DNA of 64,000 bases from Crossaster papposus (GCA_037893245.1 JBAIAA010000875.1:372001-436000); one strand, 5' to 3'; positions 30,358 to 42,125 are shown, counted from the first letter of the stretch. A program made the numbers and translations. The notes: generated from the sequence alone by a model not told the origin.

Positions 30358-30752
30358 CGCGGGATTTACACCTTATGAAACTCACTCACATTACAAACAC
30401 CGGTTTCAGGTAAACTATCAAATTAAATGTTTGATACATTGTTGTGCAGTCTACCTCGACATTTCAATCGTGTAATAGCATTATATTAACGTAAATCTGA
30501 CAACCCTTGTTCCCGACAAATCACATCAAGTTTCGTAAAAACACGAACATACTTAGGCCTAAGTCTCACTGCGGGATTTACACCCCTGAAACTCACTTAC
30601 ATTACAAACACCGGTTTCAGGTAAACTATCAAATTAAATGTTTGATACATTGTAGTGCAGTGTACCTCGACATTTCAATCATGAAATAGCATTATAACGT
30701 AAAACTTCCCGACAAATCACATCATGTTTTGTAATAACACGAACATAAGTCT
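30358..30752. repeat. Tandem duplication, unit about 213 bp
   Basis: GCGGGATTTACACC followed by ATTACAAACACCGGTTTCAGG starts one copy at about 30358 (words shown in part as ACAAACACCGGTTTCAGG) and again at about 30571. Both copies then run through AACTATCAAATTAAATG, TACCTCGACATTTCAATC and CCGACAAATCACATCA. The second copy is shorter by several small deletions. The first begins next to the poly-G tract. Confidence 0.88.
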
Positions 30753-30799
30753 CCGGTGTGTAAAGCTAATGAACAGGTGGACATTTTTTATTTTTTTAA

Positions 30800-31210
30800 C
30801 AAAAACAAAGACAAACTTACAAAGTGTTTTGCAGATTCGCCTCAGCTGCATGTCCCCCACGGCACATTACAACATGGTATATAAGTTTGTATTCTCAGCG
30901 AGTACGGGACATCTTTCAACCAAACAGACCTCCCGTCCATGCAGCGCTAATGTGATTCGTGAACGGTTTAGGTTTCGATTTGTTTGCATATCTGATGGAT
31001 GGCGTGCCATCCTTAATTCGCTGGATAAGCCTTCCAAACACGCTGCTTTCACTCAATTTGCATAATAGCCTGAATCCTAAAAAAAGAGGAAAAATCCGCA
31101 GGAATCGCTTAAAGGGCCCGTGCCGTGCAATTTGTAAAATACAATTCTTGATAATGCACTTTATGCAACGGTCAAAGTGACAGCATATTTGTTTAAAGAG
31201 AGTCATTGTC
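30800..31210. promoter_or_regulatory. Repeat-free stretch with POU/homeodomain-like motifs, speculative
   Basis: Contains an exact octamer ATTTGCAT (31056-31063), TGTTTGCATATC (about 30990), TTGATAATGCAC (about 31147) and TATGCAACGGTCAAAGTGACA (about 31162; shown elsewhere as CGGTCAAAGTGACA). Open frames on both strands stay open over the same interval (30724-31206), which can occur in conserved non-coding DNA as well as in exons, but none has a recognised domain. I regard it as the best candidate of the window for a conserved non-coding element, still weak. Confidence 0.22.
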
Positions 31211-31339
31211 TCGGCTTAAATTGAATTAAACCAAGGGTGTCAAACAAAATTTCCACCTGTCTGAAACAAGAAAACATGAATCAATAGCACTTTCAAATTT
31301 TTAAGGGTCCATTATATACAGTGTCAAAAAGGAGGAACC

Positions 31340-31700
31340 CTATATTTGATCCGTTTTACCCTTTCGCTTTCGTTGGCGTTCAAATTTATCTTGATAGTGG
31401 CCAATTTGAAGCGAAATAGCTCTCTGCTGTCGTTCCCGTGGTTCGTATTAGATTTCAAATTCATTTTCATACCTGCCATATTTATGTTTTACTCATCCTA
31501 CGTTTTGAAATTTGTGGCATTCGATTTAAGTGGTCATTCCATTTAGCAGTCGGTTCAGTAAAAACTTATTTTCATTTTCGCTCAATTTATTTAGCACTTT
31601 CTGCATCCAAAATTAAGCGAAACGACTTAGGCAAGATGCGAAGTTTTAAATTTGTTTTAACTTTTAACTTTTCACTTTTAACTAACCCAAAGACGTAAAT
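31340..31700. repeat. AT-rich repeat resembling family D
   Basis: Repeated words such as GATTTCAAATTC, CAAATTTATC and TTTCATTTTCGCTC give the same texture as family D. Terminal repeats were not found. Both overlapping plus-strand frames (31346-31698) are by-products of the composition. Confidence 0.35.
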
Positions 31701-32034
31701 TATAAGTTAGCAATACGGGGAATTACATGTTTTGTGAAAGTAGACATACAAACAATAAACTTCGGCAACATTAAACTTAGGTAATCATTTCCCCGCTTGT
31801 TATCACGTATACACATACTTTTTGTATGTTTTTACTTGTTACCTTTTGCTCTCTTATCTTCTGTACTGAATTGAAATCTGTGTTTATGATATACCTCTGT
31901 TTTTCATGCTTCTTTTTTTCTAACTGATTTTTCTTTTTGATGTGTAAAAAAATGAGAAAAAGTTATCAATTTTGTTATTTTGTCGCTGCTTCGTTGTGGC
32001 ACAATTTTGTGAGAAAAGTTATCATTTACCTAAT
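31701..32034. other. T-rich unassigned stretch
   Basis: About 330 AT-rich bases, nothing recognised. Confidence 0.35.
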
Positions 32035-32357
32035 CAAATTAAGTGTAATTCTAAAGAACTGAACCGTTTTCGAATTCCTTTACTTATATATTCCATAAAT
32101 ACTTGGCGAGTGGGGAATTCGAATGACCAAAAATGGCGCAACTTGAAGCTCGAGCGAATTCGAATGACCGAATGTGAAATTGTAATTTGAATGCCTCATT
32201 TCTGAAAATGAATCGTTGCAAAATGCAGTTGCATTCGTACGGAAATGGGTGATCAATTTGGCTGCCAAAATGTATTCAACAGACCGAGAAAACATGTGCG
32301 AAAATGGGTGATCAATTTGACTGTCAAATGTGTTAAACCGACCGAGGAAACCTGTAG
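32035..32357. mobile_element. Family D-related element with a doubled terminus
   Basis: The right end contains two tandem 58-bp units: GAAATGGGTGATCAATTTGG to CAGACCGAGAAAACATG, then GAAAATGGGTGATCAATTTG to CGACCGAGGAAACCTG. Each ends in a variant of the family D terminus GACCGAGAAAACC. The interior has TTCGAATGACC and GAATTCGAATG words. Confidence 0.55.
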
Positions 32358-33235
32358 TATTCCTTTATTGCCCAGTGCCCACCTCCGCCATACTCCCAAT
32401 TCCAAACACTCACATAAACCCCCCGACAGGCAGCGGATACACGACTTTTTAAAATGTTTACATTCACAACGTTAGTGTGACCGATACGCTATCCCCCGTT
32501 ATACGAGGTTGGTCCACGTTGTTGGTGTTGCTGCGCAGGCGGTGCAACCGCCCGTGTAGCCCTGAGCACGGGTAAATAACTCTTACCCAGACATATTTTT
32601 CAAAGGATTGCGTGTGAGCATACTGCGCTATGCAGAAACATAATGTAATCAAAATAGATTTTGTTTTTTACCCGCGGGAGTCCCAATATTATCAGATATC
32701 AAGTTAAGGTGGTCTGTCACTACCTTCATTATGATGCATGAGGTGTAATGGACAACTTTGATCAGACTAATGTTTTTGGGAAAAAAGAGGTTTACTGACT
32801 GATATTATTAGTTCGTTGAAAGGTTTAAATCCTTAGGCCGCCAACATTCAGCATAACCTCGGGTACCCGAGGTTTTATATGCCGGTAAGAGAAATTGTCA
32901 AAACAGTATCTGACATAGAATCTTGAGATATAAAATATAAGTAAATATCGCATCATATCAATTCTATTAGCTAGAGAGTATACAGAACAAAAAATCAGGA
33001 AAAAACTCGCTAGGTTTTTCCCGGCTTTTTGCGCAACGTGAAAACCCAATTTGTAACGATTCTTCCTTCATCGTGTTAGTTATTTGATATTCCCGTCTGG
33101 TCGATGTTTAAGGAAAAACCAATGTCTCTAATGTCCAGGCCAGCTTGTTTGTTTTATTTAAAGAATTTCCCCATGCCCTATTTTTTTGTACCGGGTGCTT
33201 TTATTTCACCAAGCTGAAAGACAGACGAATAATGT
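32358..33235. other. Unassigned stretch
   Basis: About 880 bases with no recognised gene or repeat. ACCTCGGGTACCCGAGGTT (32857-32875) is a perfect 18-base hairpin-like palindrome core (ACCTCGGGTACCCGAGGT). Confidence 0.35.
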
Positions 33236-33238
33236 TGG

Positions 33239-33270
33239 TTGGTTGTTGTTGTTATTGTTGTTGTTGTTAT
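33239..33270. repeat. (TTG)n microsatellite
   Basis: GTTGTTGTTGTTATTGTTG-type repeats over about 30 bases. Confidence 0.9.
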
Positions 33271-33279
33271 CTATGGTCA

Positions 33280-33602
33280 TCTTATCCATTTGTTATGATG
33301 CGTATCATCTTAATGAGGCAAATCTTATTATTACAGAATGTCAAATTTGATGTTGAGGTTACGTAAGATCAGTAATTTGCACCAAATTTATTGCCGAATT
33401 TGTTCCAATGGACTGTAGTCTATAACCAAGACATGTGTACAACACACATAAAGGAAGACAACATTGTTCGTATACTACACATGGCTTTAAAATAAATGTA
33501 TAATCATGTACAAACTTATGCTTCTCATTTATCGTTTACTACACAACAGCTCCACCTCGTATTTGTACACATTACCAGCTCCACATCATTCTAGTCGTTC
33601 AA
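33280..33602. other. Unassigned stretch
   Basis: About 320 bases, nothing recognised. Confidence 0.3.
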
Positions 33603-33965
33603 GGCCGATATTCATTAGAAAAAACACCTGCTAACTTAGCAGCCAACTAGGCCTTAGTAGCCCACTAAATCCATAGTTTGCTGCTCCGTGGTTACCAACT
33701 AATGTTGTATTCATAAAACCTTTCTAAGGATACCAGCTATAGCTGACAGCTAGAAATTTTAAGCACGCAGCTGGGACATCATCCAGGCAAGTTGCCAGCT
33801 AGTGACTTAGAGACACCCCAGACCAACCCTAATGGCAGTTAACTTAGCAACCAAATAAGCTTAGCAAAGTTTTATGAATATCACTTAGGTTCCAACTAGG
33901 CTTAGCTGTCAACTGGGCCATTTTAACAGCCAACTAGGCTTAGCAGGCTTTTATAAATATCGGCC
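33603..33965. mobile_element. Foldback element with GGCCGATATT ends
   Basis: GGCCGATATTCATTAGAAA on the left is opposed by TTTATAAATATCGGCC on the right. The interior is filled with CCAACTAGGCTTAGC-type words, and ATTCATAAAACC (about 33711) and GTTTTATGAATATC (about 33871) are further inverse words. End motifs of the form GGGCC(G)ATATTTATAAA are, to my memory, common among invertebrate MITEs, but I cannot name the family. No protein is encoded. Confidence 0.68.
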
Positions 33966-34440
33966 CTGGTCTCCGGTCTGCTAATCAACAACTCCTTTCG
34001 GTGCCGAGATCTTACCGATCCTGGGGGAACAGATCTTTTTGTGTAGCTGCCCCCGTCTATGGAACAGTCTCCCGGTTAATACCATCAGATCTAGCACATA
34101 TCTCAGCTCATTATAATTGGCTCTAAATACACACTACATGTACTATAATCTAGCCTACACCACCTAATATTGAATTCTCCTGATTGTCAGACTGCATGTA
34201 CATAGTGTAGAGCGTTTGTTTGTTTTTCTGATGCAGCGCCATGAGCGCCTTATTTTAGTATGGATGTGTGCGCATTGTAAGTATTCATTATTATTAAAAT
34301 AAAAAAAACAAAAAACAAAACAAACGCTAACTCATCAGACACACTACAATGTGCTGTGGTATTTTGTCTCAGCGTATCGTAATTATACACCTATATATAG
34401 AAAGGGCGGAAGCTGTCTTGATAACCAAGCAGCCCACGGG
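33966..34440. other. Unassigned stretch
   Basis: About 470 bases. A short A/C-rich run (AAAAAAAACAAAAAACAAAA) occurs near 34300. No gene is seen. Confidence 0.3.
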
Positions 34441-34464
34441 TACCTTACCCTAGTTGTTGACTCA

Positions 34465-34555
34465 GAATACTCGAATACCGGATACCTGCCGGATACCTAT
34501 AGGTTAGGTCCGGGATACCTCCCGGCTACCTGCCGGATACATGCTATAGAAAGAG
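34465..34555. repeat. Small GGATACCTGCCGG word cluster
   Basis: ACCGGATACCTGCCGG, CCGGGATACCTCCCGG and CTACCTGCCGGATAC follow one another irregularly over about 80 bases. Confidence 0.6.
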
Positions 34556-35390
34556 AAACAACCTGGTATACTGGGCGTCCATGGTACAACGTCGGTACAG
34601 CGGTGATATCTCCTACCCATATGAGCCGATACAATCGGCCAGGCCATAGCGTATAGCTTTAACAGTCTACGACCAGTTGCGCTAATTAAAGCGATTCATC
34701 AACTAAGGCACGGTGATATCAACAGCAAAATCACGGCCAATACCGAGCCGGAATATTGGCTGAGGTATAAAAGGTTTATAAAGACCATATAGTGACGCGG
34801 GCAACGGTGAGAATTACCCAGAAGGGAATGCATGCACCGCCACCGAGACCCGGTTCTGGACGAATAGAACACTAGGAAAATAGAGGCGGTCAGGGAAGGA
34901 ATATTGGATGAAATTACAGACGGTTGAGGGAGGTTTAGAGGGTAAAGAAAGAGAAGAAGAGGGAAAACACACGGTGTGTGCATCTGTGGGGATAGGGACA
35001 GGGGCAATTCTTAACTGCGACCATTTTCGAAATTAAAGTCCGTTGTTTGCAGTAAGTGGTTGCCCTATACGGACAATCGAGTTTGTGTATATATCTGCGG
35101 GCGGTGGCAGCACCAGTCTATAGTGCTTTTCACAACAAACTTTGTTTGCAAGTGTGTCAAAACGACTTTATCACACCGGCGTTCTGTTCCATGGATATTT
35201 TGGCCGCGGCGACTGCAAGTATAGTTCGTCTCGGTGAGCAAAATCGTTCGGGTTTAATACCGAGGTAACATCGGCTTGTTGATGGTGGTATATCGGAAGG
35301 AACTCGTTGGGGGAAGTCTGCATGTAGAGTACTTTGGCGGCTGAACTTAGAAAGTAAAGTGATTTTAAGGTGAATTGTTAGACCTATTTC
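34556..35390. other. Unassigned stretch
   Basis: About 830 bases. A 102-codon minus frame (34699-35007) and a 70-codon plus frame (35056-35268) have no recognised domain. Confidence 0.3.
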
Positions 35391-35394
35391 GGAT

Positions 35395-35710
35395 TGTTGA
35401 ATTTGTTACCATCAACCTGCAAGTTGTAATAAAAATGGCTGCCAATTTTGATGACGAAACATTCATTTTTGCACGAAATTGGTTGCATATGTACATGTAG
35501 TATATGTTTTCGCATTCAAGTTCGTAAAAAAAAAACCATTCAAATTCGTATTTCAATATACATATTCAAGGTTGTCATCACGGTGCCAATTCTCGCTTAA
35601 CTCAAATTGTGCATACTCATAAAATAACATTAAATTCGCGAAACCAAATAACGAGGTGATTAAACTGGATGCCTATTTGCCGAAATACTAAATGGAATAC
35701 GGTAAAATAT
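35395..35710. repeat. AT-rich repeat resembling family D
   Basis: Words such as CATTCAAATTCG, GGTGCCAATTCTCGC and TTTGCCGAAATAC parallel family D. Clean termini are not visible. Confidence 0.4.
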
Positions 35711-35809
35711 AAACTAAAATAAGAACCTTATAGAAAAGACCAACTAACCAACCCGACTACTAAATTGAATAACCCATATTAAACCGAATGGCATATAACT
35801 TCAACGTAG

Positions 35810-36580
35810 AATGTGTTGAACATGCAATTGTCAGGTACGAAAACAAACTTTTGAAATCCAATATGAACCATTAGAACGAAAGAAGAGAGCCAATTCACTT
35901 AAAATTGACTATTATTATCGCAAGATAAATGTGAATGGTAAATGTGTTAAACATGCAATTGTCAGGTACGAAAACAAACTTTTGAAATCCAATATGAACC
36001 ATTAGAACGAAAGAAGAGAGCCAATTCACCTAAAATTGACTATTATTATCGCAAGATAAATGTGAAAGGTAAATGTGTTAAACATGCAATTGTCAGGTAC
36101 GAAAACAAACTTTTGAAATCCAATATGAACCATTAGAACGAAAGAAGAGAGCCAATTCACCTAAAATTGACTATTATTATCGCAAGATAAATGTGAAAGG
36201 TAAATGTGTTAAACATGCAATTGTCAGGTACGAAAACAAACTTTTGAAATCCAATATGAACCATTAGAACGAAAGAAGAGAGCCAATTCACCTAAAATTG
36301 ACTATTATTATCGGAAGATAAATGTGAAAGGTAAATGTGTTAAACATGCAATTGTCAGGTACGAAAACAAACTTTTGAAATCCAATATGAACCATTAGAA
36401 CGACAGAAGAGAGCCAATTCACCTAAAATTGACTATTATCAATATAAATGTGAATGGTAAAATGTGTTAAACATGCAATTGTCAGGTACGAAAACGAACT
36501 TTTGAAATCCAATATGAACCATTAGAACGACAGCATGGAGCCAATTCACTTAAAATTGACCATTATCAATAAATGTGAAT
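35810..36580. repeat. 131-bp satellite, about six units
   Basis: CATGCAATTGTCAGGTACG recurs at 35821, 35952, 36083, 36214, 36345 and 36472, giving spacings of 131, 131, 131, 131 and 127. Units are nearly identical in the middle (for example GAAAGAAGAGAGCCAATTCACC) and more diverged at both ends of the array. It abuts the duplicated block at 36581. Confidence 0.96.
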
Positions 36581-36846
36581 GGTTAATTGCATGGCCGGAA
36601 AAACCTATACCGTGTCCACCCAAATCATCTGCAGCGCCAAACCTATAAAGCCGCGAGCTGTTATTGAAATTGAAGAAGAAATCAACGGAATAGGGGGAGG
36701 GGAGAGGGAGGGAAGGGGGAGGGGAGACAATAATAGGCATACAAAACATACAAATTCAATAGTCTGGCATTAGCCCACACAAACATTTGTTGCCTTTGGA
36801 GCTTGTGGAGCCATAGTCCCTCAGTTTCTAAGGCGTGATCTGTATT

Positions 36847-38416
36847 GATAGAAGGGCCTTGCTGAATTAGTTCCAAGCTTCATTGTGGCAAGGGGATCGT
36901 TTCATTGTCCTTGTGTTGGGCTTTCTTGATTTAATTAAAACGGAGGACAGCGTCAAGGAATGTTTGTTTCTCTTTGGAGTACTAGACTCACATTCATCAA
37001 TGCACGGTACAGCTATAACCACAAATACATCTATAACCAATTCTTTGAGCAAAAATGCACATAAGAGGTAATGTGTATTGATAGAAGGGCCTTGTGGATT
37101 AGTTCCAAGCTTCATTGTGGGCAACGTCAAGGAATGTTTGTTTCTCTTTGGAGTACTAGACTCACATTCATCAATGCACGGTACAGCTATAACCACAAAT
37201 ACATTCATAATAGTCAAACATCTAACCATCTCATTGAACAAAATTGCACATAAAAGGTGATGTGTATTGATAGAAGGGCCTTGTGAATTAGTTCCAAGCT
37301 TCATTGTGGCAAGGGGATTTATTCAATTTCCTTTTGTTGGGTTTTCTTGATTTAATTAAAACGGAGGACAACGTCAAGGAATGTTTGTTTCTCTTTGGAG
37401 TACAAGACTCATATTCATCAATGCACGGTGCAGCTATAACCACAAATACATCTATAACCAATTCATTGAACAAAATTGCACATAAGAGGTAATGTGTATT
37501 GATAGAAGGGCCTTGTGAATTAGTTCCAAGCTTCATTGTGGGCAACGTCAAGGAATGTTTGTTTCTCTTTGGAGTACTACTAGACTCACATTCATCAATG
37601 CACGGTACAGCTATAACCACAAATATATAATAGTCACACATCTATAACCAACACATTGAACAAAATTGCACATAAGAGGTAATGTGTTTTGATAGAAGGG
37701 CCTTGTGAATTAGTTCCAAGCTTCATTGTGGCAAGGGGATTTATTCAATTTCCTTTTGTTGAGTTTTCTTGATTTAATTAAAACAGAGGACAAAGTCAAG
37801 GAATGTTTGTTTCTCTTTGGAGTACAAGACTCACATTCATCAATGCACGGTACAGCTATAACCACAAATATATTCATAATAGTCAAACATCTATAACCAT
37901 CACATTGAACAAAATTGCACATAAGAGGTAATGTGTATTGATAGAAGGGCCTTGTGAATTAGTTCGAAGCTTCATTGTGGCAACGGGGTTGTTTGATTTT
38001 TCTTCTGTGGGTTTTCTTGATTTAATTAAAACAAAGGACAGCGTCAAGAAATGTTTTTTTCTCTTTGGAGTACTAGACGCACATTCATCAATGCACGGTA
38101 CAGCTATAACCACAAATATATTCATAATAATAGTCAAACATCTATAACCATCTCATTGAACAAAATTGCAAATACAAGGTGATGTGTATTGATAGAAGGG
38201 CCTTGTGAATTAGTTCCAAGCTTCATTGTGGCAAGGGGATTTATTCAATTTCCTTTTGTTGGGTTTTCTTGAGGACAACGTCAAGGAATGTTTGTTTCTT
38301 TTTGGAGTTCTAAACTCACATTCATCAATGCACGGTACAGCTATAACCACAAATATATTCATAATGGTCAAACATCTATAACCATCTCATTGAACAACAT
38401 TGCACATAAAAGGTAA
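36847..38416. repeat. 170-250-bp unit array, first block
   Basis: GATAGAAGGGCC marks unit starts at 36847, 37080, 37269, 37501, 37691, 37940 and 38191. Unit lengths are about 233, 189, 232, 190, 249 and 251. Short units lack a segment of roughly 60 bases around TTCCTTTTGTTGGGTTTTC. Each unit contains CAAGGAATGTTTGTTTCTC and ATCAATGCACGGTACAGC. The repeated minus-strand peptides (such as VPCIDECESSTPKRNKHSLT) simply reflect the repeat. Confidence 0.95.
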
Positions 38417-39065
38417 TGTTTACACAGGTAATGACTGAATGTACAATAAATAAGTCTCAGTAAACAGAGAGACATAAGATAGGGTCTTTATTGGACAATT
38501 TCAGTTTAACAAATTGCATTTAAAGAAAAAGTAGTTTTGCAACTATCCACAAAGTATTCATTACTAAATTATTGTTCAAAAGCTTACTTGATGTAAATAT
38601 ATTCAGAGTTGTATTCGAGTCCCTTCAAGTTCTTTCACAAGTCTCAAGTCCAGTCATAAAGCCAGTCGTAAGTAACTGGTTGAACAATGACAAAGGAATG
38701 CTTTTGTCAAAGCTCATTTGAATAGCTTGCGATTTGAATTGGAACTGGACGACTTGTGATGGACTTGCAGGGACTTACAGGGACTTACATGGACTTGTGA
38801 TGGACTTGTGACTACACCCCTGAATATATTGTGACTGAAATTATTCCTTCTGGCATGATTTAATTCTGATGAAAATAATAAAAGAAGTCTCAGGAACGCA
38901 TTGTTATAAATTTCAATTAGAATTTTATTTTACATTTTGATAGCTTTTGCTGCTTCAAACGATAAAAGTGCAAAACTGACAAATAGTATTATATGACTTT
39001 GAATACAAAATAGTTATTTTTTCCAAGCAATGGTTGTCAAATATTGCAAAAAAATGTAAGATATT
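38417..39065. repeat. Tail of duplicated block, copy 1
   Basis: AATGTTTACACAGGTAATGAC to CAAATATTGCAAA (first word shown in part: TTTACACAGGTAATGAC). It contains a local run of GGACTTG/GGGACTTAC words near 38750-38812. It includes TATTCGAGTCCC, also found after the 11-bp minisatellite, and TTTTGCTGCTTCAAACGATAA, also found near 53797. Confidence 0.8.
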
Positions 39066-42000
39066 GGTTAATTGCATGGCCGGAAAAACCTATACCGTGT
39101 CCACCCAAATCATCTGCAGCGCCAAACCTATAAAGCCGCGAGCTGTCTTGAAATTGAAGAAGAAATCAACGGAATAGGGGGAGGGGAAGGGCAGGGGAGG
39201 GGAGACAATGAATAGGCATACAAAACATACAAATGCAATAGTCTGGCATTAACCCACACAAACATTTGTTGCCTTTGGAGCTTGTGGAGCCATAGTCCCT
39301 CAGTTTCCAAGGCGTGATCTATATTGATAGAAGGGCCTTGCTGAATTAGTTCCAAGCTTCATTGTGGCAAGGGGATCGTTTCATTGTCCTTGTGTTGGGC
39401 TTTCTTGATTTAATTAAAACGGAGGACAGCGTCAAGGAATGTTTGTTTCTCTTTGGAGTACTAGACTCACATTCATCAATGCACGGTACAGCTATAACCA
39501 CAAATATATTTATAATAGTCAAACATCTATAACCAACACATTGAACAAAATTGCACATACAAGGTGATGTGTATTGATAGAAGGGCCTTGTGAATTAGTT
39601 CCAAGCTTCATTGTGGCAAGGGGGTCGTTTGATTTTTCTTCTGTGGGTTTTCTTGATTTAATTAAAACAAAGGACAGCGTCAAGGAATGTTTGTTTCTCT
39701 TTGGAGTACTAGACGCACATTCATCAATGCACGGTACAGCTATAACCACAAATATATTCATAATAGTCAAACATCTATAACCAACTCATTGAACAAAATT
39801 GCAAATACAAGGTGATGTGTATTGATAGAAGGGCCTTGTGAATTAGTTCCAAGCTTCATTGTGGACAACGTCAAGGAATGTTTGTTTCTCTTTGGAGTAC
39901 AAGACTCATATTCATCAATGCACGGTGCAGCTATAACCACAAATACATTTATAACCAATTCATTGAACAAAATTGCACATAAGAGGTAATGTGTATTGAT
40001 AGAAGGGCCTTGTGAATTAGTTCCAAGCTTCATTGTGGCAAGGGGATTTATTCAATTTCCTTTTGTTGGGTTTTCTTGAGGACAACGTCAAGGAATGTTT
40101 GTTTCCCTTTGGAGTTCTAGACTCACATTCATCAATGCACGGTACAGCTATAACCACAAATATATTCATAATAGTCAAACATCTATAACCAACTCATTGA
40201 ACAACATTGCACATAAAAGGTAATGTGTATTGATAGAAGGGCCTTGTGAATTAGTTCCAAGCTTCATTGTGGGCAACGTCAAGGGATGTTTGTTTCTCTT
40301 TGGAGTACAAGACTCACATTCATCAATGCACGGTACAGCTACCACAAATATATTCATAATAGTCAAACATCTATAACCAACACATTGAACAAAATTGCAC
40401 ATACAAGGTGATGTGTATTGATAGAGGGACTCGTGAATTAGTTCCAAGCTTCATTGTGGCAAGGGGGTCGTTTGATTTTTCTTCTGTGGGTTTTCTTGAT
40501 TTAATTAAAAATTGAGGACAGCGTCAAGGAATGTTTGTTTCTCTTTGGAGTACAAGACTCACATTCATCAACGCACGGTACAGCTATAACCACAAATATA
40601 TTCATAATAGTCAAACATCTATAACCAACACATTGAACAAAATTGCACATACAAGGTGATGTGTATTGATAGAAGGGCCTTGTGAATTAGTTCCAAGCTT
40701 CATTGTGGCAAGGGGATTTATTCAATTTCCTTTTGTTGGGTTTTCTTGAGGACAACGTCAAGGAATGTTTGTTTCCCTTTGGAGTTCTAGACTCACATTC
40801 ATCAATGCACGGTACAGCTATAACCACAAATATATTCATAATAGTCAAACATCTATAACCAACTCATTGAACAACATTGCACATAAAAGGTAATGTGTAT
40901 TGATAGAAGGGCCTTGTGAATTAGTTCCAAGCTTCATTGTGGGCAACGTCAAGGGATGTTTGTTTCTCTTTGGAGTACAAGACTCACATTCATCAATGCA
41001 CGGTACAGCTACCACAAATATATTCATAATAGTCAAACATCTATAACCAACACATTGAACAAAATTGCACATACAAGGTGATGTGTATTGATAGAGGGAC
41101 TCGTGAATTAGTTCCAAGCTTCATTGTGGCAAGGGGGTCGTTTGATTTTTCTTCTGTGGGTTTTCTTGATTTAATTAAAAATTGAGGACAGCGTCAAGGA
41201 ATGTTTGTTTCTCTTTGGAGTACAAGACTCACATTCATCAACGCACGGTACAGCTATAACCACAAATATATTCATAATAGTCAAACATCTATAACCAACA
41301 CATTGAACAAAATTGCACATACAAGGTGATGTGTATTGATAGAAGGGCCTTGTGAATTAGTTCCAAGCTTCATTGTGGCAAGGGGATTTATTCAATTTCC
41401 TTTTGTTGGGTTTTCTTGAGGACAATATATATTCATAATAGTCAAACATCTATAACCAACTTATTGAACGACATTGCACATAAAAGGTAATGTTTACACA
41501 GATAATGACTGAATGTACAACAAATAAGTCTCAGTAAACAGAGAGACATTAGATGAGGGGTCTTTATTGGACAATATCAGTTTAACAAATTGCATTTAAA
41601 GAAAAAGTACTTTTTGAAACTATCCACAAAGTAACCAATATTAAATTATTGTTCAAAAGCTTACTTTATGTAAATATATTCAGAGTTGTATTCGAGTCCC
41701 TGCAAGTTCTTTCACAAATTCAGTCTCAAGTCCAGTCATAAAGCCAGTCGTAAGTAACTGGTTGAACAATGACAAAGGAATGCTTTTGTCAAAGCTCATT
41801 TGAATAGCTTGTGATTTGAAGTGGAACTGGAGGACTTGTGATGGACTTGCAGGGACTTACGGGGACTTGTGGTGGACTTGTGACTACATCCCTGAATATA
41901 TTATGACTGAAACTATTCCCTCTGGCATGATTTAATTCTGATGAAAATAATAAAAGAAGTCTCAGGAACGCATTGTTATAAATTTCAATTAGAATTTTAT

Positions 42001-42125
42001 TTTACATTTTGATAGCTTTTGCTGCTTCAAACGATAACAGTTTAAAACTGACAAATGATATTCTATGACTTTAAATACAAAATAATTATTTTTTGCCAAG
42101 CAATGGTTGTCAAATATTGCAAACA
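39066..42125. repeat. Large tandem duplication, copy 2 (about 3.1 kb)
   Basis: Starts again at GGTTAATTGCATGGCCGG (39066), followed by the same lead, a longer unit array (39326-41487) and the same tail (41488-42123). The extra length relative to copy 1 comes from array expansion. Confidence 0.93.
39998..41425. repeat. 670-bp higher-order repeat within the second array
   Basis: Unit starts at 39998, 40232 and 40420 are repeated at 40668, 40902 and 41090, each exactly 670 bases later, and a third partial copy starts at 41338. The copies appear identical where I compared them, including private variants such as GATAGAGGGACTCG and TTTCCCTTTGGAGTTC. This is either very recent expansion or an assembly duplication. 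Confidence 0.93.

Larger units (their letters stand above)
36581..39065. repeat. Large tandem duplication, copy 1 (about 2.5 kb)
   Basis: The block begins GGTTAATTGCATGGCCGG and contains, in order, a unique-looking lead of about 270 bases (with a GGGGGAGGGGAG purine run), an array of 190-250-bp units (36847-38416), and a tail of about 630 bases ending near CAAATATTGCAAA. The same three parts follow in the same order at 39066-42125. Lead and tail are clearly similar between copies but carry many small differences. Confidence 0.93.

Noticed and set aside
36867-41117. Several minus-strand open frames of 70-145 codons with repeated peptides such as VPCIDECESSTPKRNKHSLT
   Set aside because: They follow the 170-250-bp tandem units. 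Unit lengths (189, 190, 232, 233, 234, 248-251) are not consistently multiples of three and frames break irregularly between units, so a repeat protein is unlikely.
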